Source: an uncultured Rubripirellula sp. | GTDB taxonomy: Bacteria > Planctomycetota > Planctomycetia > Pirellulales > Pirellulaceae | NCBI GenBank assembly: GCA_938045805.1 | Contig: CALIBL010000032.1 | Span: 1 to 64,000, forward strand | Length of the DNA stretch: 64,000 nucleotides | Reading direction: 5' to 3' | Shown here: piece by piece, positions 1 through 8,725 of the stretch | Position numbering within the stretch: position 1 is the first letter of the stretch | Layout of the letters: each line of letters starts with the position of its first letter | Position numbers and translations under genes: made by a program | Notes under the pieces: generated by a model | Seen by the model: only the letters and a program-made list of their open reading frames with translations | Database searches by the model: none | What the model was told of the DNA's origin: nothing

Positions 1-368
1 GCCTCTGGCCCATTACTTAATTTGTCACCCGCCTTCACCCCAGCCGGTGCCACCACGTAAGCCTTCTCGCCATCACTGTAGTGCAACAAAGCGATTCGAG
101 CCGTGCGGTTGGGATCATACTGAACTGAATTAACAACCGCATCGACACCGTCCTTGACTCGACGGAAATCAATCACTCGGTACATCTGCTTGTGACCGCC
201 GCCCCGATGGCGAGCAGTTATCTTCCCCTGGTTGTTCCGACCACCGGTCTTTCGCTTTGGTCGCAGCAAAGACTTCTCTGGCTTACAGCCCGGTGTCAGC
301 TCGGCAAAGTCGCTGACGGACGCATTGCGTCTCCCGGCGCTTGTCGGCTTATAAATTCGGATGCCCAT
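1..368 (-). CDS. rplB: 50S ribosomal protein L2, N-terminal part (gene cut by window start)
   Basis: The minus strand encodes about 122 residues beginning [14 protein letters not shown], the classic L2 start, and continuing through [19 protein letters not shown], an L2 signature. L2 is a primary 23S rRNA-binding protein of the 50S subunit, needed for subunit association and peptidyl-transferase function. The ATG at 368 is chosen because the L2 family starts exactly here; the gene runs off the left edge, so only the N-terminal OB-fold part is visible. It is the fifth gene of an S10-type operon, 75 bp after rplW. Nothing unusual is visible. Confidence 0.97.
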   Translation of the reverse strand, partial: MGIRIYKPTSAGRRNASVSDFAELTPGCKPEKSLLRPKRKTGGRNNQGKITARHRGGGHKQMYRVIDFRRVKDGVDAVVNSVQYDPNRTARIALLHYSDGEKAYVVAPAGVKAGDKLSNGPE

Positions 369-443
369 TACTTTATAATCTTTTCTGGTGTTGTTACTAA
401 CAATATCGACGATCACCACTGACTCAACAGCGGCAAAAACCCA

Positions 444-767
444 CTAGAAGAAGTCTATTCGATGATCTTCATGCAACTGCACAACCGCCTTCTTCCAGCT
501 CGAAGTTCGACCGTACCGAAACTTATAACGTCGGAGCTTCCCCTTACGAGTCTGCGTCCGAACCTTTTCCACTTTGACACCAAACAACTCTTCTACGGCA
601 CGCTTCACGTCAAACTTTGTCGCCTCACGATGGATCTCAAAGGCGTACTGATTATTACGCGACGCGCGATGAACCCCTTTTTCCGTCACAAGAGGACGCA
701 ACAAAATCTGATGCGGCTCCAACTCTAGACTACTTCCGGAGCTTTCTGGGGGCTGAATCATTGTCAT
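444..767 (-). CDS. rplW: 50S ribosomal protein L23
   Basis: A 107-residue protein with the L23 pattern: LLRPLVTEKG near residue 23, YAFEIHREATKFDVKRAVEELFGVKV in the middle (a run I cite only by its start, YAFEIHREA), then a basic RKGKLRRYKFRYGR loop. L23 lies at the exit of the peptide tunnel on 23S rRNA and docks trigger factor and SRP. The length is slightly above the usual 95-100 residues owing to about 15 polar residues before the first conserved block. It sits in the canonical place between rplD (43 bp upstream) and rplB. Confidence 0.96.
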   Translation of the reverse strand: MTMIQPPESSGSSLELEPHQILLRPLVTEKGVHRASRNNQYAFEIHREATKFDVKRAVEELFGVKVEKVRTQTRKGKLRRYKFRYGRTSSWKKAVVQLHEDHRIDFF

Positions 768-810
768 CGGCTCTTATTCTTCCAACTTGTTCGTTTCTGA
801 CACACGACCA

Positions 811-1449
811 CTACTCAGCAGACGCAAACGTGCCTTCCTTAATCCGATCCAACGCTTCTCGGGTTACCAAAACACGCTTCGGCTTCAAGACCGAAAGTGC
901 ATTCAATTCCCGAACAGGCTGAACGCTAACACCGGAGATATTCCGGCCACTCTTGTAAACCACCCCGTCCAAACCAGCAGTCGCAACAAGAGTCGTTACA
1001 CCACCAAGACCCAAGGCGTTCAAAAGCCCGGCCATCCGTGATGTCTTCGGCTCGTTGAAAGCCAACTGATCAACCACAACGACTTCGCCATCGTCGATCC
1101 TTGAACGAATTGCCATACGAGTGGCCAAACGCACCGCCTTACGATTCAACCGATAACTATAATCCCTCGGCTTGATCGTCCTCGCGACACCACCGCCACG
1201 ACGCACATTCGTCCGCTTACTACCGGCTCGTGCGTTACCCGTACCTTTCTGGCGATACATCTTCTTGGTTGTCCCGGCAACTTCACCACGCGTCTTCGCA
1301 CACGCAGAACCCTGCCGCAGATTAGCTTGGTACATCACCACCGCGTCATGCAGCAACTGCTTACTGACACGATCTGCGATCTGAGATGTATCAATCTCGT
1401 ACTTCCCGACTTCGGCGCCGGACTCATCATATACTGGTAAAGTGGCCAT
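811..1449 (-). CDS. rplD: 50S ribosomal protein L4
   Basis: This 212-residue protein has the L4/L1e layout: an N-terminal VYDESGAEVGKYEI strand, the extended tunnel loop RQGSACAKTRGEVAGTTKK with the basic GTGNARAGS segment at about residues 60-90, and a C-terminal Rossmann-like domain (VVVVDQLAF, LVTREALDRI). L4 binds 23S rRNA and lines the exit tunnel; in gammaproteobacteria it also represses its own operon, which cannot be inferred here. It starts 6 bp after the rplC stop, so the two are probably translationally coupled. Confidence 0.97.
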   Translation of the reverse strand: MATLPVYDESGAEVGKYEIDTSQIADRVSKQLLHDAVVMYQANLRQGSACAKTRGEVAGTTKKMYRQKGTGNARAGSKRTNVRRGGGVARTIKPRDYSYRLNRKAVRLATRMAIRSRIDDGEVVVVDQLAFNEPKTSRMAGLLNALGLGGVTTLVATAGLDGVVYKSGRNISGVSVQPVRELNALSVLKPKRVLVTREALDRIKEGTFASAE

Positions 1450-1455
1450 GACTCC

Positions 1456-2142
1456 CTAACCCAACTTATTCGTTTCACAGACACTCACAAAACCGCCGTT
1501 CGGCCCAGGCACTGCACCCCGAACGAGCAACAAATTATTCTCCGCGTCCACCTTAACCAACTCGAGATTACGAGAAGTGGTTCGGGCATTCCCATACTGA
1601 CCGGCCATTCGACGACCCTTGAAGACACGACTCGGCGAAGCACTGCACCCCGTACCACCAGCGTGCCGGTGCACTTTCTTCACACCATGGGTAGCCCGCT
1701 GACCGGAAAAGTTATGCCGCTTCATCACACCGGCAAAACCCCGACCTTTACTTGTCCCAACCACATCGACGCGAGAGACCGCATCAAACTGAGACACAGT
1801 GACCGATTCACCAACCTTAAGCTCCGAACCACCGCGGAACTCACGGATGAAACGCTGAGGCTCACAACCAGCCTTCTCCACTGCTTCAACGCCCGAAGCA
1901 GCTCTGACCTTGGAACGCTTACTTTCAAGAGAGGCAACATGGCCACGCTCAGCCCTCACAGCCAAACGACGCGGCTTATCCTCAAAACCCAACTGAACGG
2001 CTTCATAGCCGTCTTTTTCCTGACTGCGAACCTGCAGGACGTGACACGGACCCGCCTGAATCACGGTCACAGGCACAACCCGACCGTCTTCCAGATAAAC
2101 CTGCGTCATCCCGACTTTCCGGCCGAGAATTGATGGTGTCAT
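1456..2142 (-). CDS. rplC: 50S ribosomal protein L3
   Basis: The 228-residue protein begins MTPSILGRKVGMTQVY, typical of L3, and contains the SKGRGFAGVMKRHNF motif and the HRAGG-type loop (KVHRHAGGTGC) that reaches towards the peptidyl-transferase centre. L3 is an early 50S assembly protein. I choose the ATG at 2142 over a GTG at 2151 because GAGGTGAGG lies 4-12 bases before it and the family starts at this residue. Second gene of the S10 operon, 256 bp after rpsJ, an unusually long gap for this operon. Confidence 0.96.
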   Translation of the reverse strand: MTPSILGRKVGMTQVYLEDGRVVPVTVIQAGPCHVLQVRSQEKDGYEAVQLGFEDKPRRLAVRAERGHVASLESKRSKVRAASGVEAVEKAGCEPQRFIREFRGGSELKVGESVTVSQFDAVSRVDVVGTSKGRGFAGVMKRHNFSGQRATHGVKKVHRHAGGTGCSASPSRVFKGRRMAGQYGNARTTSRNLELVKVDAENNLLLVRGAVPGPNGGFVSVCETNKLG

Positions 2143-2398
2143 ATTCCTCACCTCGCCCTAGCTCACGCCAGAGCGCCCGTCATTCGTGTTGGATTTTAAG
2201 TCTGCCAAGCCGAACCAACGCTCGCTCAGCCCGTCTGGCCACCCAGTGTGGCACCTCCAGCTGCAGCGACCCGTGGTTATCGACCGGACTTCCGTTCATC
2301 CGGAAACCGCCAGTGGTCTACTGTGTAAAATTCAGCCTGCCACCAACCGGCGACCGGCAAACCTTCCCAAGCCACGGGAACCGCAACCAAAACAAATG

Positions 2399-2725
2399 CT
2401 ATCTAGCAGATGCCTTGATCTTGATATCCACACCAGCTGGGAGACTCAATTTATTCAGTTCTTCAATCGTCTTCGCTGTCGCTTGGACAATATCAATCAA
2501 ACGCTTGTGTGTCCTGATCTCGTACTGCTGCCGCGACTTCTTATTCACAAACGGGCCGGACAGAACCGTGTATCGCTCAACGCGAGTCGGCAATGGAATC
2601 GGACCGTGAACTCGACTGTGAGTTCGCTTTGCTGTGTCCACGATATCTTGGGCACTCTGATCCAGAACCGAGTGATCGTACGCTTCCATACGAATCCGAA
2701 TTACTTCGTTAGCTCCAGCAGACAC
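2399..2725 (-). CDS. rpsJ: 30S ribosomal protein S10 (NusE)
   Basis: A 108-residue protein matching S10: [16 protein letters not shown] near the start, [15 protein letters not shown] in the middle, and THKRLIDI at about residue 79. S10 is a 30S head protein and, as NusE, a transcription antitermination factor that links NusG to the ribosome. The start is a GTG at 2725; no in-frame ATG gives a full-length family member (the first internal Met is in RIRMEAY). It is the promoter-proximal gene of the ribosomal operon; fusA and tuf are not immediately upstream as they are in many bacteria. Confidence 0.96.
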   Translation of the reverse strand: MSAGANEVIRIRMEAYDHSVLDQSAQDIVDTAKRTHSRVHGPIPLPTRVERYTVLSGPFVNKKSRQQYEIRTHKRLIDIVQATAKTIEELNKLSLPAGVDIKIKASAR

Positions 2726-3089
2726 AGATCGTTAACCCAAATGAGAATCGAGGGAATAAGCCAAAACGCAGCTCAAGAATCTATCACGCTCGGCACTCGA
2801 CGTAAGAGCGAAGGTGCCGGACAAGCCCGATCCTTGGCGAGTCATTGGACTCTGCTGCAGCACGCTGCCGCAGCAAGGACGAGAATTTACGGCCCCACCC
2901 CCAATCCGTCAACGGCTCTTGCCCCCCGAAAATAGAAACTTTTTTGGGTTTTTCTAAGTACCCCATTCCAAGCCATGCTACGTTGCCCTCCCCAGTGGTC
3001 CATCCTCCGTCACTTGATCATTTAACACGATCGATAAAGTCTTCGCTGCCCGTGTCCGAAGAAGTGACAAAGGAAGGGAAACTCGCACC
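2726..3089. other. Divergent intergenic region between rpsJ and the DUF2752 gene
   Basis: This 364-bp stretch carries the promoter-like pair for the ribosomal operon and its presumed leader. On the plus side AAGGAAGGG at about 3070-3078 is a plausible ribosome binding site for the gene at 3090. No convincing coding frame was seen. Confidence 0.6.
2884..2912 (-). promoter_or_regulatory. Putative sigma-70-type promoter of the S10 operon
   Basis: Read on the minus strand, TTGACG (positions 2912-2907) and TAAATT (2889-2884) are separated by exactly 17 bases. This is a near-consensus -35 and a 4/6 -10. It lies about 160 bases upstream of rpsJ. The leader it would make contains an inverted repeat, CTGCGGCAG/CTGCAGCAG, around 2850-2875. 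Only the spacing and hexamers are seen; activity is inferred. Confidence 0.5.
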
Positions 3090-3566
3090 ATGCGCAACGA
3101 ACATCCAAACGGCCAAAAACCCGTTAAAATCGAGGCGAATCGCGGCACCCCCCGACTCTCTCAGTACCCCAATTGGCTCGCGACATGGATTCTAATCCTC
3201 CCCTTTTCTGGGGTCGTTGTTGCTCGCTTCCTGACGCCTGACCCCCGAGGTTTGGGGACGCACCAACAACTCGGGCTGCCGCCGTGCTCAATGCGAATGC
3301 TTTTTGACATTCCTTGCCCAAGCTGCGGAATGACAACCTCTTGGTCGCTTTTTTCTCGTGGCAATTTCGTCGGAAGCATTGAAACCAACACCGGTGGATT
3401 TCTACTCGCAAGCCTCGCCACACTCTCTTTTGCAATCGGCCTGCACTCACTTGTGCGTCGAAAACGGCCCCATCCTGGTACGAACAGAGCCCTAGCCTTC
3501 GCGGTGATCACCGTCTTTGGCTTTTCCGTCTTCCAGTGGTTGTGGCGTCATTTCCTCTCGTCGTAA
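3090..3566 (+). CDS. DUF2752 family membrane protein
   Basis: A 158-residue protein with hydrophobic segments at about residues 30-45 (WILILPFSGVVVARF), 100-118 (GFLLASLATLSFAIGL) and 133-150 (ALAFAVITVFGFSVFQWLW). Between the first two is FDIPCPSCGMTTSW, the PCPxCGMT signature that defines the DUF2752 family. Those members are short inner-membrane proteins of unknown function; the two cysteines could bind metal or form a disulfide. The N-terminal 28 residues are polar and rich in proline and asparagine. It stands alone on the plus strand, with no partner close enough to suggest a role. Confidence 0.8.
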   Translation: MRNEHPNGQKPVKIEANRGTPRLSQYPNWLATWILILPFSGVVVARFLTPDPRGLGTHQQLGLPPCSMRMLFDIPCPSCGMTTSWSLFSRGNFVGSIETNTGGFLLASLATLSFAIGLHSLVRRKRPHPGTNRALAFAVITVFGFSVFQWLWRHFLSS

Positions 3567-3762
3567 TCGGTCAGCAAGACGCGGTAGAGACGACTCGACG
3601 GGAAGGCAGCTAAGCTCCTCCAGGCCTAACCGCAACGAACGTTCTTGAGAAGAAGTCGAATTTTTTTGTCTGCCATCCCAAATCGAACTGGCAACGAACC
3701 CGCAAAACTTCGTAGATACCAACATCAGTGAGGTTCTCCATTCGCCACAAGGATACTGGCAC

Positions 3763-4437
3763 ATGCGTTTCGTTTCGGAAATGAAGACTCGACGTCGATT
3801 CACACGCATCTGGCTGCTATGCCTATCGCTGAGCGTGATCCCAGCGAGTCTTGGGTGCACCGGACTTGCAACGTTCATGCACGCAGTCGGTGTTGACATG
3901 ATTCCGGCGGAATACGACGGGCTGAAACATCAGACCGTGGCGATTGTCGCACTCACCGAAAGCAGCCAATACTCCAACGACGCCGCTTCTCGCGAACTTA
4001 GCCGTTTCATCGGGCAGATCCTCACATCCGAAGTAAAAAATGTACAGCTGGTTCGCGAGGACAAGATCGATCAGTGGCGAGATGTTCACGGATGGGACCA
4101 GCTAAACTTCGATGAAATCGGCAAGGGTGTCGGCGCAGAGAAAGTCATCGGAATCGAGGTCGCAAACCTCAGACTACGCGATGGGGCAACCCTTTATCGT
4201 GGGCGAGCCGACGTGGTGGTTAGCGTCATTGATGTCGAATCCGGCAACATCGACTACTCAAGAACCCTCGAAGAATTCACCTACCCCAACATCGCCGGCC
4301 AGTACACCAGCGAAACCACTGAATCAAAATTCCGCAAGCTCTACCTCCGAATGCTAGCCGAGGAGATTGCGAGATCCTTCCACCGCTACGACCTGACCGA
4401 TCGAATCGCTGAGGACAGCCAAATCGCTGGCTATTGA
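3763..4437 (+). CDS. Predicted lipoprotein of unknown function
   Basis: The 224-residue product starts with a basic n-region (KTRRRFTR), a hydrophobic core (IWLLCLSLSVIPA) and a lipobox ASLGC, so it is a probable lipoprotein with the modified Cys at about residue 32. The remainder (QTVAIVALTESSQYSNDAASRELSR, then VQLVREDKI, GAEKVIGIEVANL and VVVSVIDVESGNI) resembles the alternating strand/helix pattern of small periplasmic lipoproteins that are related in style to YajG or GNA1162, but I cannot assign a family. ATG 3763 has AAGGAT 8 bases upstream and is preferred to the ATG at 3781. It converges with the beta-helix gene. Confidence 0.75.
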   Translation: MRFVSEMKTRRRFTRIWLLCLSLSVIPASLGCTGLATFMHAVGVDMIPAEYDGLKHQTVAIVALTESSQYSNDAASRELSRFIGQILTSEVKNVQLVREDKIDQWRDVHGWDQLNFDEIGKGVGAEKVIGIEVANLRLRDGATLYRGRADVVVSVIDVESGNIDYSRTLEEFTYPNIAGQYTSETTESKFRKLYLRMLAEEIARSFHRYDLTDRIAEDSQIAGY

Positions 4438-4496
4438 TCAATCTATTGGCCCCGCTTCAAGCCGATGGCAATCCTTCAATCTCGCAAAACAGGCGA

Positions 4497-5936
4497 TCAG
4501 TTAGCGGTGACCGACTCCGGCACGGAGACTCCGCTGGGCGTCAAATTACCGACCAGCATCACTTCGCGGCACTGCTCTCCAAATTGTAGATCAGGTCCTG
4601 TTTGAGTTCCGCGAAAAAGGCATCCACTGACCAGTACCTGCGTGGAATCGTCAACACGTACTCCGGAACCACAATCTGTGAAAACCAACCCAGAAAGCGA
4701 CATGCCTTTGCATCGCCGCAATTGAATGGCGCCATCGCCTGTAGCGAACTGATGCAGAGTGGAGTTAGCAATCAAGCAATCATTTGAATCCGCAAACGAG
4801 ATGACTCCTGGGCGAACAAACTGGCGAGGGTTGAAGGTGTTCCCCTGCAAAACCACTCGATTGCCATGCGAAACTCGTACATTCAACGGCTTGGGGGCGA
4901 AGAAATTATTGGCGGTGACTGTCACATCCATGACGTGCGACAGATCTACATTGACTGAGGTATCACTGATGACATTGCCCGTAATCGTCACCGAGTCGAT
5001 CGGGTAAATTTCTTTGCCGGAGAGGCGAATATTTGCTCCCCCTGGAGCAACCGTTTTGATCTCATCACCCGTGTAGTTTGCCGAGTGCTGGATGGTGCAA
5101 CCGCTGATCGATATTTCCGCAATCGAGCGACTACGATCGCCGGCAGAACCGCTCACATCAATCCAAACATTCGCGGTTGCGGTTGGCGTGTCATCAAACG
5201 GCATGTTGGCTTCGATATCACAGCCCGTCACCTGGAGGTTTCTTACGTTTCCATCCCGAACAACCACGCCACCGCCTTGGTTGTAGGAGATGTGAGAGCC
5301 GATGACGTTGATCTGATGCAAATTCACGTCATCCAGAAAAACTCCGACACCTTCATTTTCATAGAGATGGCAGGCCGAAACGATCGTATTACGATTCCTA
5401 TTCACCAAATGCACGCCGTGGCGACACCAACGCACCGATACACGTTGCAAAATCGCCCCCACGCTTCCTTCGAGCAATACCCCATCGGCCAACTCAGAAG
5501 CCCCCAGGATCTCAAGCCCCTCAAGAACCGGCATGCGTTGATTCCAAGTCGATGGCTTAAACGACTTCGGTGAAGCGGTTCCCTCATGGCTCCCGCGAAG
5601 GACGATCGCTGGCCCCGCTCCATCCATCACCAACGTCACATTGCCCTCTCCAAAGATCCCTGAAGCACCGTTTTTTTGTAAATCTAAAACCAGAGATTTG
5701 GTGATTCGGTAGTACGGCTCACTCAAACTCAGTCGCCCACCGCCTTGATCAATGCGACGTTGCAACTCCTCGGTTCGATCAGGGAGTTGGTCCAAGCCTG
5801 GCAACTGAGCCATGACTCGCTTCCTTGGATCCAAAGTCTGGCATTGGGCCACCATTTGGCCGCAGACTAACGCCAGCACCCAAGCAGTCAAAAAGGAGGC
5901 AGAAGCTCGAAAACACGTCGCGAATACAGGTCGCAT
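4497..5936 (-). CDS. Exported right-handed parallel beta-helix protein
   Basis: A 479-residue protein with a signal peptide (FLTAWVLALVCGQMVAQC) and then an N-terminal cap like pectate-lyase-3 proteins (TEELQRRIDQGGGRLSLSEPYYRI). From about residue 115 to 460 there are repeated short turns of the form VxGNxI/VSGCxF (for example VTITGNVISDT, VTVTANNFFAP, VVLQGNTFNP, VLVSGCLFRG), the pattern of a right-handed parallel beta-helix. Such folds bind or cleave polysaccharides (pectate lyases, alginate epimerases, rhamnogalacturonases). No catalytic triad could be assigned by eye, so a binding role is equally possible. It is transcribed divergently from the Gfo/Idh gene. Confidence 0.8.
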   Translation of the reverse strand: MRPVFATCFRASASFLTAWVLALVCGQMVAQCQTLDPRKRVMAQLPGLDQLPDRTEELQRRIDQGGGRLSLSEPYYRITKSLVLDLQKNGASGIFGEGNVTLVMDGAGPAIVLRGSHEGTASPKSFKPSTWNQRMPVLEGLEILGASELADGVLLEGSVGAILQRVSVRWCRHGVHLVNRNRNTIVSACHLYENEGVGVFLDDVNLHQINVIGSHISYNQGGGVVVRDGNVRNLQVTGCDIEANMPFDDTPTATANVWIDVSGSAGDRSRSIAEISISGCTIQHSANYTGDEIKTVAPGGANIRLSGKEIYPIDSVTITGNVISDTSVNVDLSHVMDVTVTANNFFAPKPLNVRVSHGNRVVLQGNTFNPRQFVRPGVISFADSNDCLIANSTLHQFATGDGAIQLRRCKGMSLSGLVFTDCGSGVRVDDSTQVLVSGCLFRGTQTGPDLQFGEQCREVMLVGNLTPSGVSVPESVTAN

Positions 5937-6254
5937 TCCTCAACTCCTTCAATCAATCACTTCCCAAATCACCGCCCTCGGATCGCCACGTAGCAACCCT
6001 CCTGTCAGCCCTCAACGCAATCAATCCAACCGAGCAGAATAGATCCCAACTTAGAACTTCACTTGCCCCATTACCGCGCTGACACAACTGTCCTCTCTTC
6101 GGTACAGCTTAAACGATTATCCCGCGGTTACGAACTGTCACCCGAACGAGAGCACAATCGATACCGTGGCGTGAGAACTTGCTAAACTCTGCGTTCGCCA
6201 CACTCGGTCACCCCGCCCAAACACTTCAACCCACCAGCCAAGAAAACATCGCAG
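5937..6254. other. Divergent intergenic region
   Basis: These 318 bp separate the beta-helix gene (minus) and the Gfo/Idh/MocA gene (plus). I see no coding frame, no convincing -10/-35 pair and no strong inverted repeat. It must hold the promoters of both genes. Confidence 0.5.
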
Positions 6255-7598
6255 ATGTCCTCATCACATCCCTCTGCTTCCAAAGCCCAATCCAACCGCC
6301 GTCATTTCCTCGCTCGTTCCGGCGCCTCAATCGGAGCGTCCGTCACGGGCGCACTGATTGGCAGTTCCGCTTTCGATCATCCGATCTCAACGGCATCAAC
6401 CACCACCGCCAATGACAAAATCAACCTCGGTGTCATTGGTATCGGGCCACGGTGCACCTACGATCTGACGGCGATGCTAAAATTCGAGGACATCCGATGC
6501 ATTGCCATCTCCGATGTTCAAGAGTCCCGCCGACTGGCCGGGAAGAAACTTGTTGACGAAGCATACGGAAACCAAGATTGCGCACTTTATCCGGATTTTC
6601 GTGATCTTCTGGCACGCCCGGAAATCGATGCGGTGTTGATTGCGACCGGTGATCGTTGGCATGCTGATGCGTCGATTCTCGCAGCACAGGCCGGCAAAGA
6701 CGTGTACAGCGAGAAACCTTGCGGGATCACCATTGAGCGATGCCAGTCCCTCGCCAAAACCATCGCTGAAACCGGCAGGGTCTTTCAAGCTGGCACTCAG
6801 CGCCGAAGTGTTCCGAACTTTCAACAAGCGGTCCAGTTGGTTCACGAGGGGAAGCTCGGGAAACTCAAAGCCATGCACGCATCGGTCTATCGCCCCGTGA
6901 TGGACAACACATGGCTAGCGGGTGAACGATTACCGACGCGGAAAACCGTTGACTGGAATCTGTGGCTCGGACCAGCTCCTTGGAGGCCTTTCAACCAGGC
7001 TTATGTGAACGGGAAATGGCGTGGCCAGTGGGATTTTGATTCCGGCGCTCGGCTTCTCGACTGGGGCGCTCACACCATCGATCTATGCCAGTGGGCAAAC
7101 CGATCCGACGATTCACTACCGATCAGCTATGCTCCGGAGAAAGATCGAATTGTTTGCACCTACCGCAATGGCGTCGAGCTGATCGTTGACTTTCTAGACG
7201 ACCCGTTTGGTGACCGCGCACCGCACTACATCACCCCCCTCGGAACCTGCCCAGTAAGATTCGTTGGTGAAGAAGGCTGGGTGGAGACGGGTGATAGCGG
7301 CGAAGTGGTTGTCAGCAACTCAGCCCTTCAAAAAGAAGTGCCACCGGCCGAGAAACGCGTTCGTGGACTCGACGTGACAGCGCATGCTCGTGATTTCTTT
7401 GACTGCATTCGTTCACGCAAGCCAACAGCGGCAAACGCGGAAGTGATGAGACAATCGCACGTTGCATGTCACGCGGCAGCTGCCGCTTGGATTACAGGGC
7501 AAACCCTCGCGATCGAACCGTCAAAGATGACTTTCAATCACCCCGAAGCGAATCAACTTTCTCAGCGTCCAAGCCGCGATTGGGCGTCACTCAGTTAG
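6255..7598 (+). CDS. Tat-exported Gfo/Idh/MocA family oxidoreductase
   Basis: The 447-residue product begins with a Tat-type signal (SNRRHFLARSGASIGA, residues 13-28), followed by an NAD(P)-binding Rossmann segment (INLGVIGIGPRC, about residue 57) and the family motif YSEKPCGI (about residue 152) whose EKP lysine is catalytic. C-terminal blocks WNLWLGPAPWRPFN and DFDSGARLLDWGAHTIDLCQWA are typical of the large planctomycete/Bacteroidetes exported subfamily. Members act on sugars, cyclitols or sugar acids using a tightly bound nucleotide in the periplasm. Substrate is unknown; neighbours give no operon context. Confidence 0.9.
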   Translation: MSSSHPSASKAQSNRRHFLARSGASIGASVTGALIGSSAFDHPISTASTTTANDKINLGVIGIGPRCTYDLTAMLKFEDIRCIAISDVQESRRLAGKKLVDEAYGNQDCALYPDFRDLLARPEIDAVLIATGDRWHADASILAAQAGKDVYSEKPCGITIERCQSLAKTIAETGRVFQAGTQRRSVPNFQQAVQLVHEGKLGKLKAMHASVYRPVMDNTWLAGERLPTRKTVDWNLWLGPAPWRPFNQAYVNGKWRGQWDFDSGARLLDWGAHTIDLCQWANRSDDSLPISYAPEKDRIVCTYRNGVELIVDFLDDPFGDRAPHYITPLGTCPVRFVGEEGWVETGDSGEVVVSNSALQKEVPPAEKRVRGLDVTAHARDFFDCIRSRKPTAANAEVMRQSHVACHAAAAAWITGQTLAIEPSKMTFNHPEANQLSQRPSRDWASLS

Positions 7599-7639
7599 GC
7601 ACGGGTCAACCAGCCAGATGGAACCGGTTGCCAACTTAA

Positions 7640-8497
7640 CTAGAGGCGAGTCTTCACTTCTTTAGATTCGAGGTCAAACTCAAAGACCTGTTTCAACTTG
7701 GGATCTGCGACGAGAATTGCCTTTTCAGTCGCGGCAATCCCAACGGGACGCTCCAACGGTGCGCCTTCGTGCCACTTTTCGGTTTTGCCGTCTGCCGTGA
7801 AACGCCAAATACACTTGCCGTAGGTATCCGTCACAAACCCTTGATCGCCAACCCAACAAATCGAATTGGGGAATTGATAAGGGCGATCACCCACGACGGT
7901 TGTGACTTCACCAGAGGTCACATCGATTCTCTGTACCGCTTCGGCATCAGGAGTGATCGCGAGCAACATCCCTGATGGCTCAAACGCGAATCCTCGAGCA
8001 TTGACACGAGCAACCAACTCGCACTCCCCACCCTCAATCGAAAGACGGAAGGTTGCTCTTTTCTCTGCATCTCCGACGTACAGGGTCTTGCCGTCCGGTG
8101 AAACGGCCAACGCCATGGGAATCCCGATGTAACCATTAGTCAGCGGCTTAGGCTCCGCACCTTGCTTCTCGATCCAGTAAACCTCGCGAGTTGCGGAGTC
8201 GCCAACCAAAATGCCACCGGCTGGGTGAGGCGTCGCACAGTGCGGCCGGTTCATGGCCTTTCGAAGTAGGTTGGAACCCTTGGCGAACAGAGACCTGCTA
8301 TCGGTTACCGACCAAACACCAGGCAAATCGAGATCAACCACAAAGATCTGATTTCCGCTGACCGTCAACGCCTTGGGGTACTCGAGTTGATCCTCCGCGG
8401 CCCCATCACCGCTGGCGTCTTGGCCAAAGCAATTCAGTGGCGAGACGAAGAGGAGGAGTAGCGAGCAGCAAGTGAAGCGAGATAAGAGTTGACGCAT
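7640..8497 (-). CDS. Exported SMP-30/NHL-like beta-propeller protein
   Basis: A 285-residue protein with a signal peptide (LLSRFTCCSLLLLFVSPLNCFGQ) followed by repeated propeller blades: YPKALTVSGNQIFVVDLD, GIPMALAVSPDGKTLYVGDAEKR, GRAFEP-type and RPVGIAATEKAILVADP. The SPDGKTLYVGD run is typical of SMP-30/gluconolactonase and NHL propellers. Such proteins may be lactonases or simple binding propellers; metal ligands could not be placed confidently. It lies downstream of the DUF5060 gene on the same strand, but a terminator-like hairpin at 8685-8705 separates them. Confidence 0.78.
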   Translation of the reverse strand: MRQLLSRFTCCSLLLLFVSPLNCFGQDASGDGAAEDQLEYPKALTVSGNQIFVVDLDLPGVWSVTDSRSLFAKGSNLLRKAMNRPHCATPHPAGGILVGDSATREVYWIEKQGAEPKPLTNGYIGIPMALAVSPDGKTLYVGDAEKRATFRLSIEGGECELVARVNARGFAFEPSGMLLAITPDAEAVQRIDVTSGEVTTVVGDRPYQFPNSICWVGDQGFVTDTYGKCIWRFTADGKTEKWHEGAPLERPVGIAATEKAILVADPKLKQVFEFDLESKEVKTRL

Positions 8498-8684
8498 GAA
8501 AGTTCCAAACGGCAGTGGGTGTCGTACTCACCTCGCACCACAACGGGCGAGGGCAAGTGTCTAATCAGTGAGTGACTGAGAGTATTCAGAGTGTTGCGAA
8601 GCGTGTTTTTGGAGATCAATCAAGAGTCCCCGAACACGTTGTACTATAACGCGCCGCCCAACCCAACAGCCAGCGGCGACCCAG

Positions 8685-8705
8685 AAAAGGGGTCAGGACC
8701 CTTTT
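8685..8705 (-). terminator. Terminator-like or REP-like hairpin downstream of the DUF5060 gene
   Basis: AAAAGGGGTC and GACCCTTTT flank a 2-base loop and pair with one bulged G. On the minus strand the hairpin ends in CCCCTTTTC, 20 bp after the DUF5060 stop at 8726, so it can terminate that gene. The GGGTCAGGACCC core also resembles short intergenic repeats that I recall being scattered in planctomycete genomes. Confidence 0.55.
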
Positions 8706-8725
8706 CACGATAAGTCTGATTCACG

